From NCBI RefSeq assembly GCF_006874465.1, contig NZ_VIRL01000007.1, forward strand, positions 1 to 64,000: a stretch of DNA of 64,000 nt, written 5' to 3'. This document shows, piece after piece, positions 9,359 to 19,844 of this stretch; position 1 is the stretch's first letter, and each line of letters begins with the position of its first letter. The notes beneath the pieces are model-generated. The model searched no databases, was not told where the DNA came from, and saw only the letters and a program-made list of their open reading frames with translations. The position numbers and the translations under genes were made by a program. Source of the DNA: Microbispora bryophytorum. Lineage in GTDB: Bacteria; Actinomycetota; Actinomycetes; Streptosporangiales; Streptosporangiaceae.

Positions 9359-9431
9359 GGTCACGATGGTGAGCGGCCCTACCCCTGCCCAAGCGTCCCA
9401 ATTGTTACCAAGAGGTGAGGATCGTTACCCC

Positions 9432-11783
9432 TTATCTGAGGGCCGCGAGCACGTGCTCTCGCACCTGGATGCGCTGCTGCTCATCGAGGAGGGGGCGGCC
9501 CGTGCGATCCGCCACATAGAAGACGTCCACCGCTTCCGCGCCCAGCGTCTCCACCCGCGCGGCCCGTACGTCAAGGCCGCACTCGCCGAACGCGCGGCCG
9601 ATCCGCCACAGCAGGCCGGGCCTGTCGTGCGCCCGCACCTCCACCACGCTCGCGGTGAGGGACGCGTCGTCCACCAGGGTGACCCGGGGCGGCGCCACCG
9701 GCACCCGGGACGGCCGCATCGACCTCGCCCGCCGTGCCAGGCGCTGCTCGATGTCGAGTCGTCCGGCCAGGACGAGGCGCAGGTCGGCCTCCAGCGTCGC
9801 GGGGTCGGGCGGCGTGCCGTACTCGGGGACGACCACGAACTCGATGACGGCCGTCGACCCTGCGGACGCGGCGGAGGCGGAGCGGACCGCCATGCGGTGC
9901 GCCGCGAGCACCCCGGCCGCCCGCCACAGCAGACCCGGCCGGTCGGGCGCGACCACGGTGACCGCGCTTCCGTTCACGCGCACCGCGCCGCCGCCGTGCC
10001 GGGCGAGCGCCGTCTGCTCGGGGGAAAGGGCCGGCGCGGGCGCCGGCGGCGCGCCGGACAGCACCGACCGCACCCGCCGGACCAGTTCGGAGACCAGGGA
10101 CGCCTTCCAGGAGTTCCACGCGGCCGGGCCGGTGGCGTTGCCGTCGGCCACCGCCAGCGCGGACAGCAGTTCGAGCACCTCCCTGGACCCGACGGCCTCC
10201 GCGACCCTGGAGATGGTGACCGGGTCGTCCAGGTCCCGCCGGGTGGCGGTCTCCGGCAGCAGCAGATGGTGCCGCACCACGGTCGCGAGAATCTCCACGT
10301 CGGCCGGGGGCAGGCCCATGCGGGCGCCGATGTCCCTGGCGACGATCTCGCCCGTGGTGGAGTGGTCGCCCGGCCAGCCCTTGCCGACGTCGTGCAGGAG
10401 CGCCGAGATCAGCAGCAGGTCGGGGCGGGACACCTCCCGGGTGAAGGCCGCGGCCCCGGCCGCGGTCTCGATGAGGTGCCGGTCCACGGTGTAGCGGTGG
10501 ACGGGGTTGCGCTGGGGGCGGTGCCGTACGCGCTCCCAGTCGGGGATGAGCTTCACGAGCACGCCGGCCTGGTCGAGCTCCTCCCAGACCGGTACGGCCG
10601 CGCGCCCCGCGCCGAGCAGCGCGACCAGCGCGCCGCGCGCCTCCGGGGGCCACGGCACGGGCAGCGGCGGCGACTGGGCGGCGAGCATGGAGACCGTCGC
10701 GGGCGCGAGCGGCAGCCCGGCCTCGGCGGCGGCCGCGGCCGCGCGCAGCACGAGCGTGGGGTCGGTGCGCGGGTTGGCGCCGCGGGCCAGCACGACCTCG
10801 CCGCCGTGCTCCACGACACCGTCGGCGAGCGGCCTGCGGCCCCGGGGCGCGGGACCGGTGAGCAGCCGGTCGACCGTCCGCCAGGTGGCGTCGAAGGCGT
10901 GGGAGACGGTCCGGCCCGCCTCGGCCAGGCGGCGCATCAACGCCTCGGCGTCCAGCAGGCCCAGCGTGCCGGCGACCGCGTCCTGCTCCTGGAGCACCAG
11001 GCGGTCGGTACCGCGCGCGGTGACGAGGTGCAGCCCGTGCCTGATGTCCAGCAGCAGTTCGTAGGCCTCGCGGACCCGCGGGCCGGGCGCCGAGGCGACC
11101 CATGCGGCGGCCACGGCCTGCATCGCCTGCACGTCGCGCAGGCCGCCTCTGGCGTCCTTGAGGTCGGGTTCGAGCAGGAAGGCCAGCTCGCCGCCGGACT
11201 CGGCGCGCTTGTCGGCCGACGCGCGCAGCTCGGCCAGCCTGCGCCGGGAGTCCGCCCGCCACTCGGCGAGCACGGCCTCCCGCACGGCCCTGGTCAGCTC
11301 GGGGTCCCCGACCACATGCCGCGCCTGGATCAGGCCCAGCACTGCCTTGAGGTCCTCCCTCGCGACCTTCACCGCCTCGTCCACCGTACGGACCGAGTGG
11401 TCCAGGCCGATCCCGGAGTCCCAGATGGGGTACCAGATGCGGTCGGCAATCCTCGCCACATCGTCGCGGCCGTTGTGCAGCAGGACCATGTCGAGGTCGC
11501 TGCCCGGGGCGAGCTCGCCCCGCCCCAGGCTGCCGACCGCGACCAAGGCGACCCCGCCGATCCCGTTGAGGCCGGCCCCGCCCTGCCCGATACCACTGGG
11601 GCCGGCCCCGGGGGAGGCGGCGGGGCCGCGCTCGTCGAGGAGGCCGCCCTTCCCTCCCGATCCCCCCTCCCGCGCGTACGGCCGTGTGGCCGCCGTGCGG
11701 AACAGATCGGTGAGCCATCTGTCGATGTCCGCGGCCCGGTCCTTGCGGACCGCGGCGAACGAGCGCGCCTCCCCTCTCATCAT
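9432..11783 (-). CDS. glnD: [Protein-PII] uridylyl/adenylyltransferase GlnD
   Basis: A 783-residue bifunctional nucleotidyltransferase of the GlnD family. The N-terminal nucleotidyltransferase domain has VGSLGRGELAPGSDLDMVLLH (G-S-x(n)-DxD signature, about residues 85-105). A GlnE/GlnD helical domain and an HD hydrolase domain (LLHDVGKG, about residues 450-460) follow, then two ACT domains; the second reads VVEVRAHDRPGLLWRIGRAF near the C-terminus. It modifies the PII protein according to nitrogen status; in studied actinomycetes the modification is adenylylation of a T-loop tyrosine. It is the third gene of an amtB-glnB-glnD operon, four bases after glnB. The start ATG is one of two adjacent Met codons. 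Confidence 0.95.
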   Translation of the reverse strand: MMRGEARSFAAVRKDRAADIDRWLTDLFRTAATRPYAREGGSGGKGGLLDERGPAASPGAGPSGIGQGGAGLNGIGGVALVAVGSLGRGELAPGSDLDMVLLHNGRDDVARIADRIWYPIWDSGIGLDHSVRTVDEAVKVAREDLKAVLGLIQARHVVGDPELTRAVREAVLAEWRADSRRRLAELRASADKRAESGGELAFLLEPDLKDARGGLRDVQAMQAVAAAWVASAPGPRVREAYELLLDIRHGLHLVTARGTDRLVLQEQDAVAGTLGLLDAEALMRRLAEAGRTVSHAFDATWRTVDRLLTGPAPRGRRPLADGVVEHGGEVVLARGANPRTDPTLVLRAAAAAAEAGLPLAPATVSMLAAQSPPLPVPWPPEARGALVALLGAGRAAVPVWEELDQAGVLVKLIPDWERVRHRPQRNPVHRYTVDRHLIETAAGAAAFTREVSRPDLLLISALLHDVGKGWPGDHSTTGEIVARDIGARMGLPPADVEILATVVRHHLLLPETATRRDLDDPVTISRVAEAVGSREVLELLSALAVADGNATGPAAWNSWKASLVSELVRRVRSVLSGAPPAPAPALSPEQTALARHGGGAVRVNGSAVTVVAPDRPGLLWRAAGVLAAHRMAVRSASAASAGSTAVIEFVVVPEYGTPPDPATLEADLRLVLAGRLDIEQRLARRARSMRPSRVPVAPPRVTLVDDASLTASVVEVRAHDRPGLLWRIGRAFGECGLDVRAARVETLGAEAVDVFYVADRTGRPLLDEQQRIQVREHVLAALR

Positions 11784-11787
11784 CCGG

Positions 11788-13439
<1,652 letters not shown>

Positions 13440-13578
13440 CGACGCGGCCCTCCTTACAATTTGGCGTGTGGCCGGTTATCTCTCCCGCAGTGACTTCCTC
13501 CCGGGCGACCTTGGCCGGCTGGTGCACTGACGTTGGCGACAGCGTGTTCTTCCGCCGTTTCAGCCCACGACCATGCGT

Positions 13579-13596
13579 GTTTCACATGTGTGAAAC
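13579..13596. promoter_or_regulatory. GlnR-like palindrome upstream of amtB
   Basis: A perfect inverted repeat GTTTCACA-TG-TGTGAAAC. On either strand it reads TTCAC-N6-GAAAC, close to the GlnR half-site pattern GTnAC-N6-GAAAC known from Streptomyces nitrogen genes. A further GAAAC-N6-GAAAC pair lies a few bases away, around 13610-13626 on the minus strand. Position and target suit nitrogen control of amtB-glnB-glnD. Binding by GlnR is inferred. Confidence 0.55.
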
Positions 13597-13643
13597 TCGC
13601 CGCCACCGTGTTTCGGGCCGGTTTCGAACATGCCGGGAACGAC

Positions 13644-13670
13644 AAAACGCGCACCCGAAACGGGTGCGCG
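13644..13670 (-). terminator. Rho-independent-like terminator between marR and amtB
   Basis: A perfect 10-bp stem (CGCGCACCCG and complement, 13648-13670) with a 3-base loop, followed on the minus strand by TTTTG. It lies downstream of the MarR gene and upstream of the amtB promoter, so it isolates the nitrogen operon from leftward read-through. Confidence 0.7.
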
Positions 13671-13825
13671 TCGTCGGCCTTCCGCTCCGTTCGATGCGAC
13701 CGGCCGCGAAGTGGCCGAGGGTGCGTTCTATCCGTGCCCGTCCACGTTCGACGCCGCGGCGGAGACCGATGAGACGCCGCCACCGGCCCCGGCCGGACCG
13801 CCGTCCCGGATTCCGAACGCCCTGA

Positions 13826-14245
13826 TCACAGTAGGTCTCGGGCCGAATCGTAGATCTTGGCCAGCGCGGTCGTCAGCTGGCGGAGCTCGGTCTCGGTGAG
13901 ACCGGCGGTGATCTTCTCTTCCAGGCTGCGGCGCTCGGCCTCGACCGGCCCCCGAAGCGCTCGGCCCGCGTCGGTCAGCCAGAGCCGCACGAGCCTGTTG
14001 TCATGTTCGTCGCGGCGGCGGACGAGCAGGCCGACGGCGCTCATCCGGGTGGCCATCTTGACGACGGTGGGCGTGGTGACGTGCAACGCGGCCGCGATCT
14101 CACCGGGTGTGCTGCCGTCGCGCTCCCACAGGGCCGCCAGCAGGTGATCCTGCCCCTGATGCAGGCCATGGCGGCGCATGGCCGTCTCGGCCAGCGCACG
14201 CAGCGCCTTCGTCGTTTTGCTGTGCAGGTCGAGGAACTCTGCCAC
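13826..14245 (-). CDS. MarR family transcriptional regulator
   Basis: A 139-residue MarR-type winged-helix regulator: dimerisation helices, then helix-turn-helix GEIAAALHVTTPTVVKMATRM and wing RRRDEHDNRLVRLWLTDAGRAL. The start is GTG 14245 (VAEFLDLHSK), which has GGAGG five bases upstream; an ATG at 14284 is in frame but lies inside the divergent operator region and has no ribosome site. It is divergent from an NAD(P)-binding reductase gene and shares with it a pair of related inverted sites, so it probably represses both genes until a ligand binds. Confidence 0.88.
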   Translation of the reverse strand: MAEFLDLHSKTTKALRALAETAMRRHGLHQGQDHLLAALWERDGSTPGEIAAALHVTTPTVVKMATRMSAVGLLVRRRDEHDNRLVRLWLTDAGRALRGPVEAERRSLEEKITAGLTETELRQLTTALAKIYDSARDLL

Positions 14246-14277
14246 CGCCACCTCCGGACGACAGATCGATTGACGGC

Positions 14278-14334
14278 TAATCATTTACCGGCTAACGTTC
14301 CGTCGCACAGTAATCGCTAGACGGCAAACGATTA
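14278..14334. promoter_or_regulatory. Paired operator half-sites between marR and the NmrA-like gene
   Basis: TAATCATTTACCGGCT at 14278-14293 is matched in inverted orientation by AGACGGCAAACGATTA at 14319-14334 (13 of 16 positions). The two sites flank the start regions of the divergent genes, as expected for an autoregulating MarR protein. Confidence 0.55.
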
Positions 14335-14342
14335 GGAGTGCC

Positions 14343-15209
14343 ATGTTACTGGTCACCGGAGCCACCGGCAGAATCGGGCGCGCGCTGGTCCGCGAGCTGG
14401 ACGCGAGGAACGCGGAGTTTCGCATCCTCGTCCGCGACCCTGCCCGGGCGGCCGACTTGCCCGCAAGCGCCGAGCGCGTGCTCGGCGACCTGGACGAGCC
14501 CTCGACGCTCACCCCCGCCTTCCACGGCATCGACCGGCTCTTCCTGCTCACCCCGGGCATCGGCGTGGACCAGGCCGTGAACGCCGTCACCGCCGCACGC
14601 GACTCCGGAGTGCGTCACATCGTGCTGTTGTCGTCGATCTGGGTCTTCGGAGATCCGGTGCCCGCCATGGGCCGCTGGCACCACGAACGCGAGCAACTGC
14701 TGCGGGCATCCGGCATACCCGCCACGATCCTGCGTCCTGGCGGCTTCATGACCAATGCCCTGGAATGGGGACCGTCCATCAGGGAGGAGGGGGTCGTCCT
14801 CGATGCGATCGGGCCGGGCCGGGCCGCGCCGATCGATCCGGCCGACATCGCAGCCGTCGCCGCCCTCGTGCTTACCGAGAACGGCCATGAAGGCCAGACC
14901 TATACCCTCACCGGCGACGAGACGCTCACCATCGCCGAGCAGGTCCAGATCATCGCCGCCACCATCGGCCGCCGCATAGAGGTCCGTACGGCCGCCACCC
15001 CCGAGGAGATCGTCCGGTCCCGCTACCCCAACGGCGCGCCGAAGCCCCTTGCCGACGCGGTCCTCGAAGCCGCGGCGGTCATGCGCGCGGACACGACCGG
15101 AGTCCGCACCGACACCGTGCGCCACCTGCTTGGCCGCCGCCCCCGCACCTTCTCCGACTGGTGCGTCCGAAACGCTCACGCGCTACGGCTCGACGGCGAA
15201 CCCGAGTAG
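14343..15209 (+). CDS. NAD(P)-binding NmrA-type reductase (atypical SDR)
   Basis: A 288-residue NmrA/HSCARG-like atypical short-chain dehydrogenase. The N-terminal dinucleotide motif is VTGATGRIGRALVREL (residues 4-19). It continues with DLDEPSTLTPAFHGIDRLFLLTP and LRPGGFMTNALEW, typical of the family that includes quinone oxidoreductase 2 and NmrA-like sensors. There is no canonical Tyr-x3-Lys pair, as usual in this group. The ATG has AGGAG five bases upstream. Divergent from and probably controlled by the MarR gene; together they look like a redox or quinone-responsive pair. Substrate unknown. Confidence 0.88.
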   Translation: MLLVTGATGRIGRALVRELDARNAEFRILVRDPARAADLPASAERVLGDLDEPSTLTPAFHGIDRLFLLTPGIGVDQAVNAVTAARDSGVRHIVLLSSIWVFGDPVPAMGRWHHEREQLLRASGIPATILRPGGFMTNALEWGPSIREEGVVLDAIGPGRAAPIDPADIAAVAALVLTENGHEGQTYTLTGDETLTIAEQVQIIAATIGRRIEVRTAATPEEIVRSRYPNGAPKPLADAVLEAAAVMRADTTGVRTDTVRHLLGRRPRTFSDWCVRNAHALRLDGEPE

Positions 15210-15303
15210 CGGCGGCCCGGCGGACGGGGCGCCCCCTCGCTGCAACGCGCACGGACGACTGCGGACACCCGCCTTCGTCACTTGGCCGAGGGCGGGCCGC
15301 CGG

Positions 15304-16236
15304 CTACGCGGCGCTGGCCATCTTGCGCAGCCGCACCAATGCGTCGCGCTCGATGCGCCTGGCGCGGTCACGGCCGATGCCGTAGCGCTCCCCCACCTCG
15401 GTGAGGGTGTGCTCGCGACCGTCCACCAGGCCGTAACGCCAGCGCAGCATCTCCCGCATCTGGCCCTCCAGGCCGGTCAGCCACTGCTCCAGGCGCTCCT
15501 TCTCCAGCGTGGCCATGGCCTGCTGCTCGGGGTCCGCCCAGGTCTCGTCGGCGATCATGTCACCGAGCTCGGTCTCGTCCTCGTCGCCGACGCCGAGCTG
15601 GAGGGAGACCGGGTCGGAGGCCCAGCGGCGCAGCTCCTGCACCCGCTCGACGGGCAGGTCGAGCACCTCGGCGAGGTCGGCGTCGGTCGGCTCGGCGTCG
15701 GACTCCGCGAGCATGTCCCTGCGCACCCGCATGAGCCGCGTCATCTGCTCACCCGCGTGGGTGGGCAGCCGCACCGGCCGCGCCTGCTCGTGAATCGAGC
15801 GGCCCACCGACTGCCGGATCCACCAGGTGGCGTACGTCGAGAACTTGTACCCCCGCCGGTAGTCGAATTTCTCCACGGCGCGGACCAGCCCGAGATTTCC
15901 CTCCTGCACCAGGTCGATAAGCGGCATCCCCCGGCCGGAATACTTCCGCGCGACCGCCACCACGAGACGCAGGTTGGCCTGGATGAACTCGTCCTTCGCC
16001 CGCCGCCCCGAGATCGCGATGCGCTCCAGCTCCTCGTCGGCCGCGTCCGCGATCTTCGGCTCGCGCCGCCCGCTGTCGAGCAACTGCTCGGCGAACAGCC
16101 CCGCCTCGATGCGCTTGGCCAGCTCGACCTCCTGCTCCGCGGTCAGCAGCGGGACACGGCCGATCTCGGCCAGATACGTCCCCAGCAGATCCCGGTCAGA
16201 GACGTGCTGTTCCTGCGTCCGATTCCCCGTCGCCAT
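15304..16236 (-). CDS. RNA polymerase sigma factor, sigma-70 group 1/2 (Hrd-like)
   Basis: A 310-residue sigma-70 protein with regions 1.2-4.2: LLGTYLAEIGRVPLLTAEQEVELAKRIEAG (1.2), FIQANLRLVVAVARKYSGRGMPLIDLVQEGNLGLVRAVEKFD (2.1-2.2), YKFSTYATWWIRQSVGRSI (2.3-2.4), region 3, and region 4.2 TLTEVGERYGIGRDRARRIERDAL. It is too short to be the principal HrdB, which carries a long N-terminal extension, so it is probably a non-essential group 2 factor such as HrdA/HrdD. The frame is open much further upstream through hutI, but ATG 16236 (MATGNRTQEQHVSD), with GAGG in front, fits the family. Confidence 0.9.
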   Translation of the reverse strand: MATGNRTQEQHVSDRDLLGTYLAEIGRVPLLTAEQEVELAKRIEAGLFAEQLLDSGRREPKIADAADEELERIAISGRRAKDEFIQANLRLVVAVARKYSGRGMPLIDLVQEGNLGLVRAVEKFDYRRGYKFSTYATWWIRQSVGRSIHEQARPVRLPTHAGEQMTRLMRVRRDMLAESDAEPTDADLAEVLDLPVERVQELRRWASDPVSLQLGVGDEDETELGDMIADETWADPEQQAMATLEKERLEQWLTGLEGQMREMLRWRYGLVDGREHTLTEVGERYGIGRDRARRIERDALVRLRKMASAA

Positions 16237-16460
16237 CCGATGGCACCTCGTTCCGCCGCCGCGATATGCAATATGTGAGCCGACAAACCGGACGTGTCCG
16301 CCCCGCTCGGCACGGCCCCCGGTTTTCAGCTCCTGCCCCGCACAACGGCCGGTCCATGGCAAAGATTCCCCATGTGGATACGACCCGGGAATGGTTTCGT
16401 TTTCCTCCCCAAGGAGGATGCGAGGCCGGAAAAGAGTGCGATTACCCAGGTTATGAGGGT

Positions 16461-17609
16461 CTAAACGAGGCGGCGCCCCGTCCGCCACACCTGCGCCACC
16501 AGCGGCACTCCCGGCCGGTACGCGAGGTGGACGTACGACGGCGCCTCCAGGATGACGAGGTCCGCGCGCGAGCCGACGCCCAGGGTGCCGACGTCGGTGC
16601 GCCACAGCGCCCGCGCGCCGCCGCGAGTGGCCGCCCGTACGGCCTCCAGCGGCGTCATGCCCATCTCGCGCACGGCCAGGGCGACGCAGAACGGCATCGA
16701 AGTGGTGAACGAGGAGCCCGGGTTGCAGTCGGTCGCCAGGGCCACCGTGACGCCCGCGTCGAGCAGCCGCCGCGCGTCCGGATAGGGCGACCGGGTGGAG
16801 AACTCCGCGCCCGGCAGCAGGGTGGCGACCACCCCGGTCGCGGCGAGCGCGTCCACGTCGGCATCGGTGAGATGGGTGCAGTGGTCGGCCGAGGCCGCCC
16901 CCATCTCGCAGGCCAGCCGCACCCCCGGCCCCGGTCCGAGCTGGTTGGCGTGCACCCTGAGCCGCAACCCGGCCTTGCGGCCCGCCGCGAGCACCTCCCT
17001 GCTGTGCTCCTCGCCGAACGCGCCGCGCTCGCAGAACACGTCCACCCATTTGGCGTAGGGCGCGCACGCCTCCAGCATCGGGCCGGTCACGAGCCGGACG
17101 TAGTCGTCGGCGGTCGTCTCAGGCGGGACGACGTGCGCTCCGAGGAACGTGGTCTCCTCGGTGAACTGGCACGCGATCTCCAGGCTGCGGCGCTCGTCCT
17201 CCACGGTGAGGCCGTAGCCGCTCTTGATCTCGAACGTCGTCGCGCCCTGCATGACCATCTCCGAGACCAGCAGCGCGGTGGTGGACACGAGTTCGGGGAT
17301 GGTGGCCCGGCGGGTGGCGGCGACGGTCGAGCGGATGCCGCCCGCGGTGTAGGGCCGTCCGGCCATCCGCGCGGCGAACTCCTCGGTGCGGTCGCCGGCG
17401 AAGACCAGGTGCGCGTGGCTGTCCACGAATCCCGGGATGACGGCGCGCCCCTCCACGTCGACCCGCTCGTCGGCGGGCGGGGCGTCGGCGGAACGGCCGA
17501 TCCACCGGACCAGGCCGTCGTCCACGACCAGCGCGGCGTCCTCGATCTCCTCTCGCTCGGGGTCTGCCGTGTACAGCAGCCCGATCCCCGTGAAAACGAC
17601 TGATGTCAT
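16461..17609 (-). CDS. hutI: Imidazolonepropionase HutI
   Basis: A 382-residue amidohydrolase that converts imidazolone-5-propionate to N-formimino-glutamate in histidine breakdown. Metal-binding signature [19 protein letters not shown] near residue 60, [30 protein letters not shown] and ATDCNPGSS are in the usual order. The start is ATG 17609 ([17 protein letters not shown]). It lies 53 bases after hutF in the same orientation. hutH, hutU and hutG are not in the window. Confidence 0.95.
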   Translation of the reverse strand: MTSVVFTGIGLLYTADPEREEIEDAALVVDDGLVRWIGRSADAPPADERVDVEGRAVIPGFVDSHAHLVFAGDRTEEFAARMAGRPYTAGGIRSTVAATRRATIPELVSTTALLVSEMVMQGATTFEIKSGYGLTVEDERRSLEIACQFTEETTFLGAHVVPPETTADDYVRLVTGPMLEACAPYAKWVDVFCERGAFGEEHSREVLAAGRKAGLRLRVHANQLGPGPGVRLACEMGAASADHCTHLTDADVDALAATGVVATLLPGAEFSTRSPYPDARRLLDAGVTVALATDCNPGSSFTTSMPFCVALAVREMGMTPLEAVRAATRGGARALWRTDVGTLGVGSRADLVILEAPSYVHLAYRPGVPLVAQVWRTGRRLV

Positions 17610-17662
17610 GCCGCTCGGCCCCACGTCACCTGATCCTCGCCACCCCGCGAACGGCGCAAACC

Positions 17663-19006
17663 TCACCGGTGCAGCGGGGCGAGCGCGTCGCGCAGCAGCG
17701 CCCCGACGTCGCCGAGCACGTGCCGCCCGTCCTCCACGATCCGCCGCCCCCCGGCGACCACCGAGTGCACGTCGGCCGAGGTGCCGGCGAACACCACGGA
17801 CTCCACCGCCGACGCCTTGGTCGCGCCGGCCGTACGGACCGAGTCGAGCCGGACGGAGACGAGGTCGGCCCAGGCCCCGGCCACCAGGCACCCGGCGTCG
17901 GGGAAGCCCAGCGACGCCTGCCCGGTGGCGGTCGCGGCGTGCAGGAGCTGCGCGGCGGGCCAGTGCCCGCGCTCGCCGGTGACCAGCCGCTCGTCCATCT
18001 CCACCGCCCTGGCCTCTTCGAACAGGTCGATGACCGCCTGGCTGTCGGTGCCCAGCGTGATGGGCGCTCCGGCCTCCAGGAGCCGGCGGGCGGGGCCGAC
18101 GCCGTCGGCGAGGTCGCGTTCGGTGGTGGGACACATGCACACGTGGGTGGTGGAGCCGCCGAGCAGCGCCACGTCCACGTCGGACAGGTGGGTGGCGTGG
18201 ACGGCGGTCGAGCGCGGGCCCAGCGCGCCGTGGTCGTGCAGCACCTGGACGGGCGTCGCCGAGTAGACCTCGACGCACGCCTCATTCTCGGCCTGCTGCT
18301 CCGACACGTGCGCGTGCAGCGGCCCGGTGTGCCGGTGGGCGAAGTCGACGACGACGTGCATCTGCTCGGGGGGCACCGCGCGCACCGAGTGGATGGCCGC
18401 GCCGATCTCCACGTCCTGCTCGCCCTCGTGCGCCTGGGCGAGATCGTCGGCCCTGGCCGCCCAGCGCTCGGCGTCCCCGTCGCCGAAACGCAGCTGGGTG
18501 CCGGTGAGGGCCTCGCCGATGCCGCCGGTCAGATAGCAGGTGTCGAGCAGGGTGATGCGCAGCCCGGCCGTCCTGGCCGCCTCGACCAGCGCGTGGCCCA
18601 TCGCGTTCGGGTCCGCGTAGGGCCTGCCCCCGGCCCCGTGGTGCAGGTAGTGGAACTCGGCCACGGTGGTGATGCCGGCGAGTGCCATCTCGGCGTACGT
18701 CGCGGTGGCCAGGGCGAGGTAGCGGTCCGGGTCGAGCGCCTCGGCGACCGCGTACATCCGCTCGCGCCAGGTCCAGAAGCTGCCGCGGCCGGTCTGGGTG
18801 TGGCCGCGCAGGGCGCGGTGGAAGGCGTGCGAGTGACAGTTTGCCAGGCCGGGCAGCGTGAGCCCGGCCAGCCGTTCGGCTCCCGGGGGAGGCGCCACCT
18901 CGGGCCTGATCTCCACGATGCGGTGGCCCTCGACACCGACGACCACGCTCTCGACGACCTCGCCGGGCGGCAGCCACGCCATCTCGCACCAGTAAGTCAC
19001 GTGCAC
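17663..19006 (-). CDS. hutF: Formimidoylglutamate deiminase HutF
   Basis: A 447-residue amidohydrolase that removes the imino group of N-formimino-glutamate to give N-formylglutamate. Motifs: [18 protein letters not shown] (metal histidines, about residues 50-67), [43 protein letters not shown] and [10 protein letters not shown]. The frame is open upstream into the SDR gene, but a GGAGG site marks the start at GTG 19006 (VHVTYW) or two codons later at 19000. Followed by hutI; the pair implies the five-step route through formylglutamate. Confidence 0.93.
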   Translation of the reverse strand: MHVTYWCEMAWLPPGEVVESVVVGVEGHRIVEIRPEVAPPPGAERLAGLTLPGLANCHSHAFHRALRGHTQTGRGSFWTWRERMYAVAEALDPDRYLALATATYAEMALAGITTVAEFHYLHHGAGGRPYADPNAMGHALVEAARTAGLRITLLDTCYLTGGIGEALTGTQLRFGDGDAERWAARADDLAQAHEGEQDVEIGAAIHSVRAVPPEQMHVVVDFAHRHTGPLHAHVSEQQAENEACVEVYSATPVQVLHDHGALGPRSTAVHATHLSDVDVALLGGSTTHVCMCPTTERDLADGVGPARRLLEAGAPITLGTDSQAVIDLFEEARAVEMDERLVTGERGHWPAAQLLHAATATGQASLGFPDAGCLVAGAWADLVSVRLDSVRTAGATKASAVESVVFAGTSADVHSVVAGGRRIVEDGRHVLGDVGALLRDALAPLHR

Positions 19007-19080
19007 CGGTCCTCCAGATGGGCGGCGTGGCGGTAGTGCCACTGTAATGAACTCCCGTCCCCCCGCGCCTCGTGCGGCCG

Positions 19081-19767
19081 TCAGCGGGTCGGTCCCCCGG
19101 ACGGCCGTACGGTGATCTCGGTGACATGGGCGTCGGGCGTGGCCGTCAGCGCCACCAGCACGGCCCGCGCCACCGACTCCGGCTCCAGGTATTTTCCCGG
19201 CTCGTACGGCCCTGCCTCCTGGGCGCGGACGTCCCTTTGCATGTCCGTGTCCACCCGCCCGGGAAAGATCGTGGTGACCTGGACGCCGTTGGCCTGTTCC
19301 TCCTCGCGCAGCACGTCCGCGTACGCGCGCAGGGCGAACTTGCTCGCGGCGTAGGCGCCCCAGTTGGGGTTGGCCCGCTGCCCCGCGCCCGAATTGATCA
19401 GCACGACGTGCCCGTGGGCCGCGCGCAGCGCGGGCAGCAGCAGCCGGGTCAGCTCGGCGACCGCGATGACGTTGACGTCCATCGTCCGCCGCCAGACCTC
19501 GGCCGGGGTGTCGGCGAGGTGACCGAGCCTGGCGATGCCCGCGCTGTGGACCAGCAGGTCGATCCGGTCGATCCCCTCGACGTCGGCCGGGGTGAGCTCG
19601 GTGAGCTCCACCGCCCATGGGCGGGCCGCCGGCAGTTCCGCGCACAGCGCGTCGAGCGCCGTGCCGTCCCGCCCGCCCAGGAAGAGCTCGTAGTCGGGGG
19701 CGAGAGCACGGGCGATCGCCGCCCCCACGCCCCGCGAGGCGCCGGTGATCAGAGCCGTGGGTCGCAT
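19081..19767 (-). CDS. Short-chain dehydrogenase/reductase (classical SDR)
   Basis: A 228-residue classical SDR. Cofactor motif TALITGASRGVGAAIARAL at the start, NAG-equivalent HSAGIARLG, the active-site Ser in VVLINSGAG, and catalytic YAASKFALRAYA (Tyr-x3-Lys). Substrate unknown. Start taken as ATG 19767 (MRPTALITG), preceded by AAGGTGAGG; a GTG three codons earlier (19776) is also in frame. The IS200/IS605 element ends about 20 bases upstream, so the native promoter may have been separated from the gene. Confidence 0.9.
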   Translation of the reverse strand: MRPTALITGASRGVGAAIARALAPDYELFLGGRDGTALDALCAELPAARPWAVELTELTPADVEGIDRIDLLVHSAGIARLGHLADTPAEVWRRTMDVNVIAVAELTRLLLPALRAAHGHVVLINSGAGQRANPNWGAYAASKFALRAYADVLREEEQANGVQVTTIFPGRVDTDMQRDVRAQEAGPYEPGKYLEPESVARAVLVALTATPDAHVTEITVRPSGGPTR

Positions 19768-19790
19768 GCACCTCACCTTAGCGTCAGCTT

Positions 19791-19810
19791 CTCGGCCCTG
19801 AAGGGCCGAG
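19791..19810. repeat. Subterminal hairpin, tnpB-side end of the IS
   Basis: CTCGGCCC-TGAA-GGGCCGAG, a perfect 8-bp stem with a 4-base loop. It lies about 35 bases after the tnpB stop, where TnpB elements encode the 3' part of their guide (omega) RNA. Confidence 0.75.
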
Positions 19811-19844
19811 CTTGCAGCTCCTCACCGTGCATGGGGTGCACGGG

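Noticed and set aside
9285-9401. Upstream start for the conservon 2 kinase (ATG 9401)
   Set aside because: A plausible promoter at 9331-9358 starts transcription downstream of it, and the added residues have no counterpart in the conservon 1 kinase.
9400-9432. GTTACC repeats as a GlnR box
   Set aside because: The two GTTAC copies are 20 bases apart, not 22 as in the a-site/b-site pattern, and GAAAC half-sites are missing.
15212-15300. Terminator made from CGGCGGCCCG and its distant complement
   Set aside because: The arms are about 70 bases apart and of very common composition, so a stable hairpin is doubtful.
15304-17067. A 587-residue sigma factor with a long N-terminal extension
   Set aside because: The extension is antisense-free read-through of the hutI region with no resemblance to HrdB region 1.1. 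ATG 16236 has a ribosome site and fits the family.
17663-19771. A 702-residue fusion of an SDR-like region with HutF
   Set aside because: The first 250 residues are a frame shadow of the SDR gene. A GGAGG and GTG mark the hutF start near 19006.
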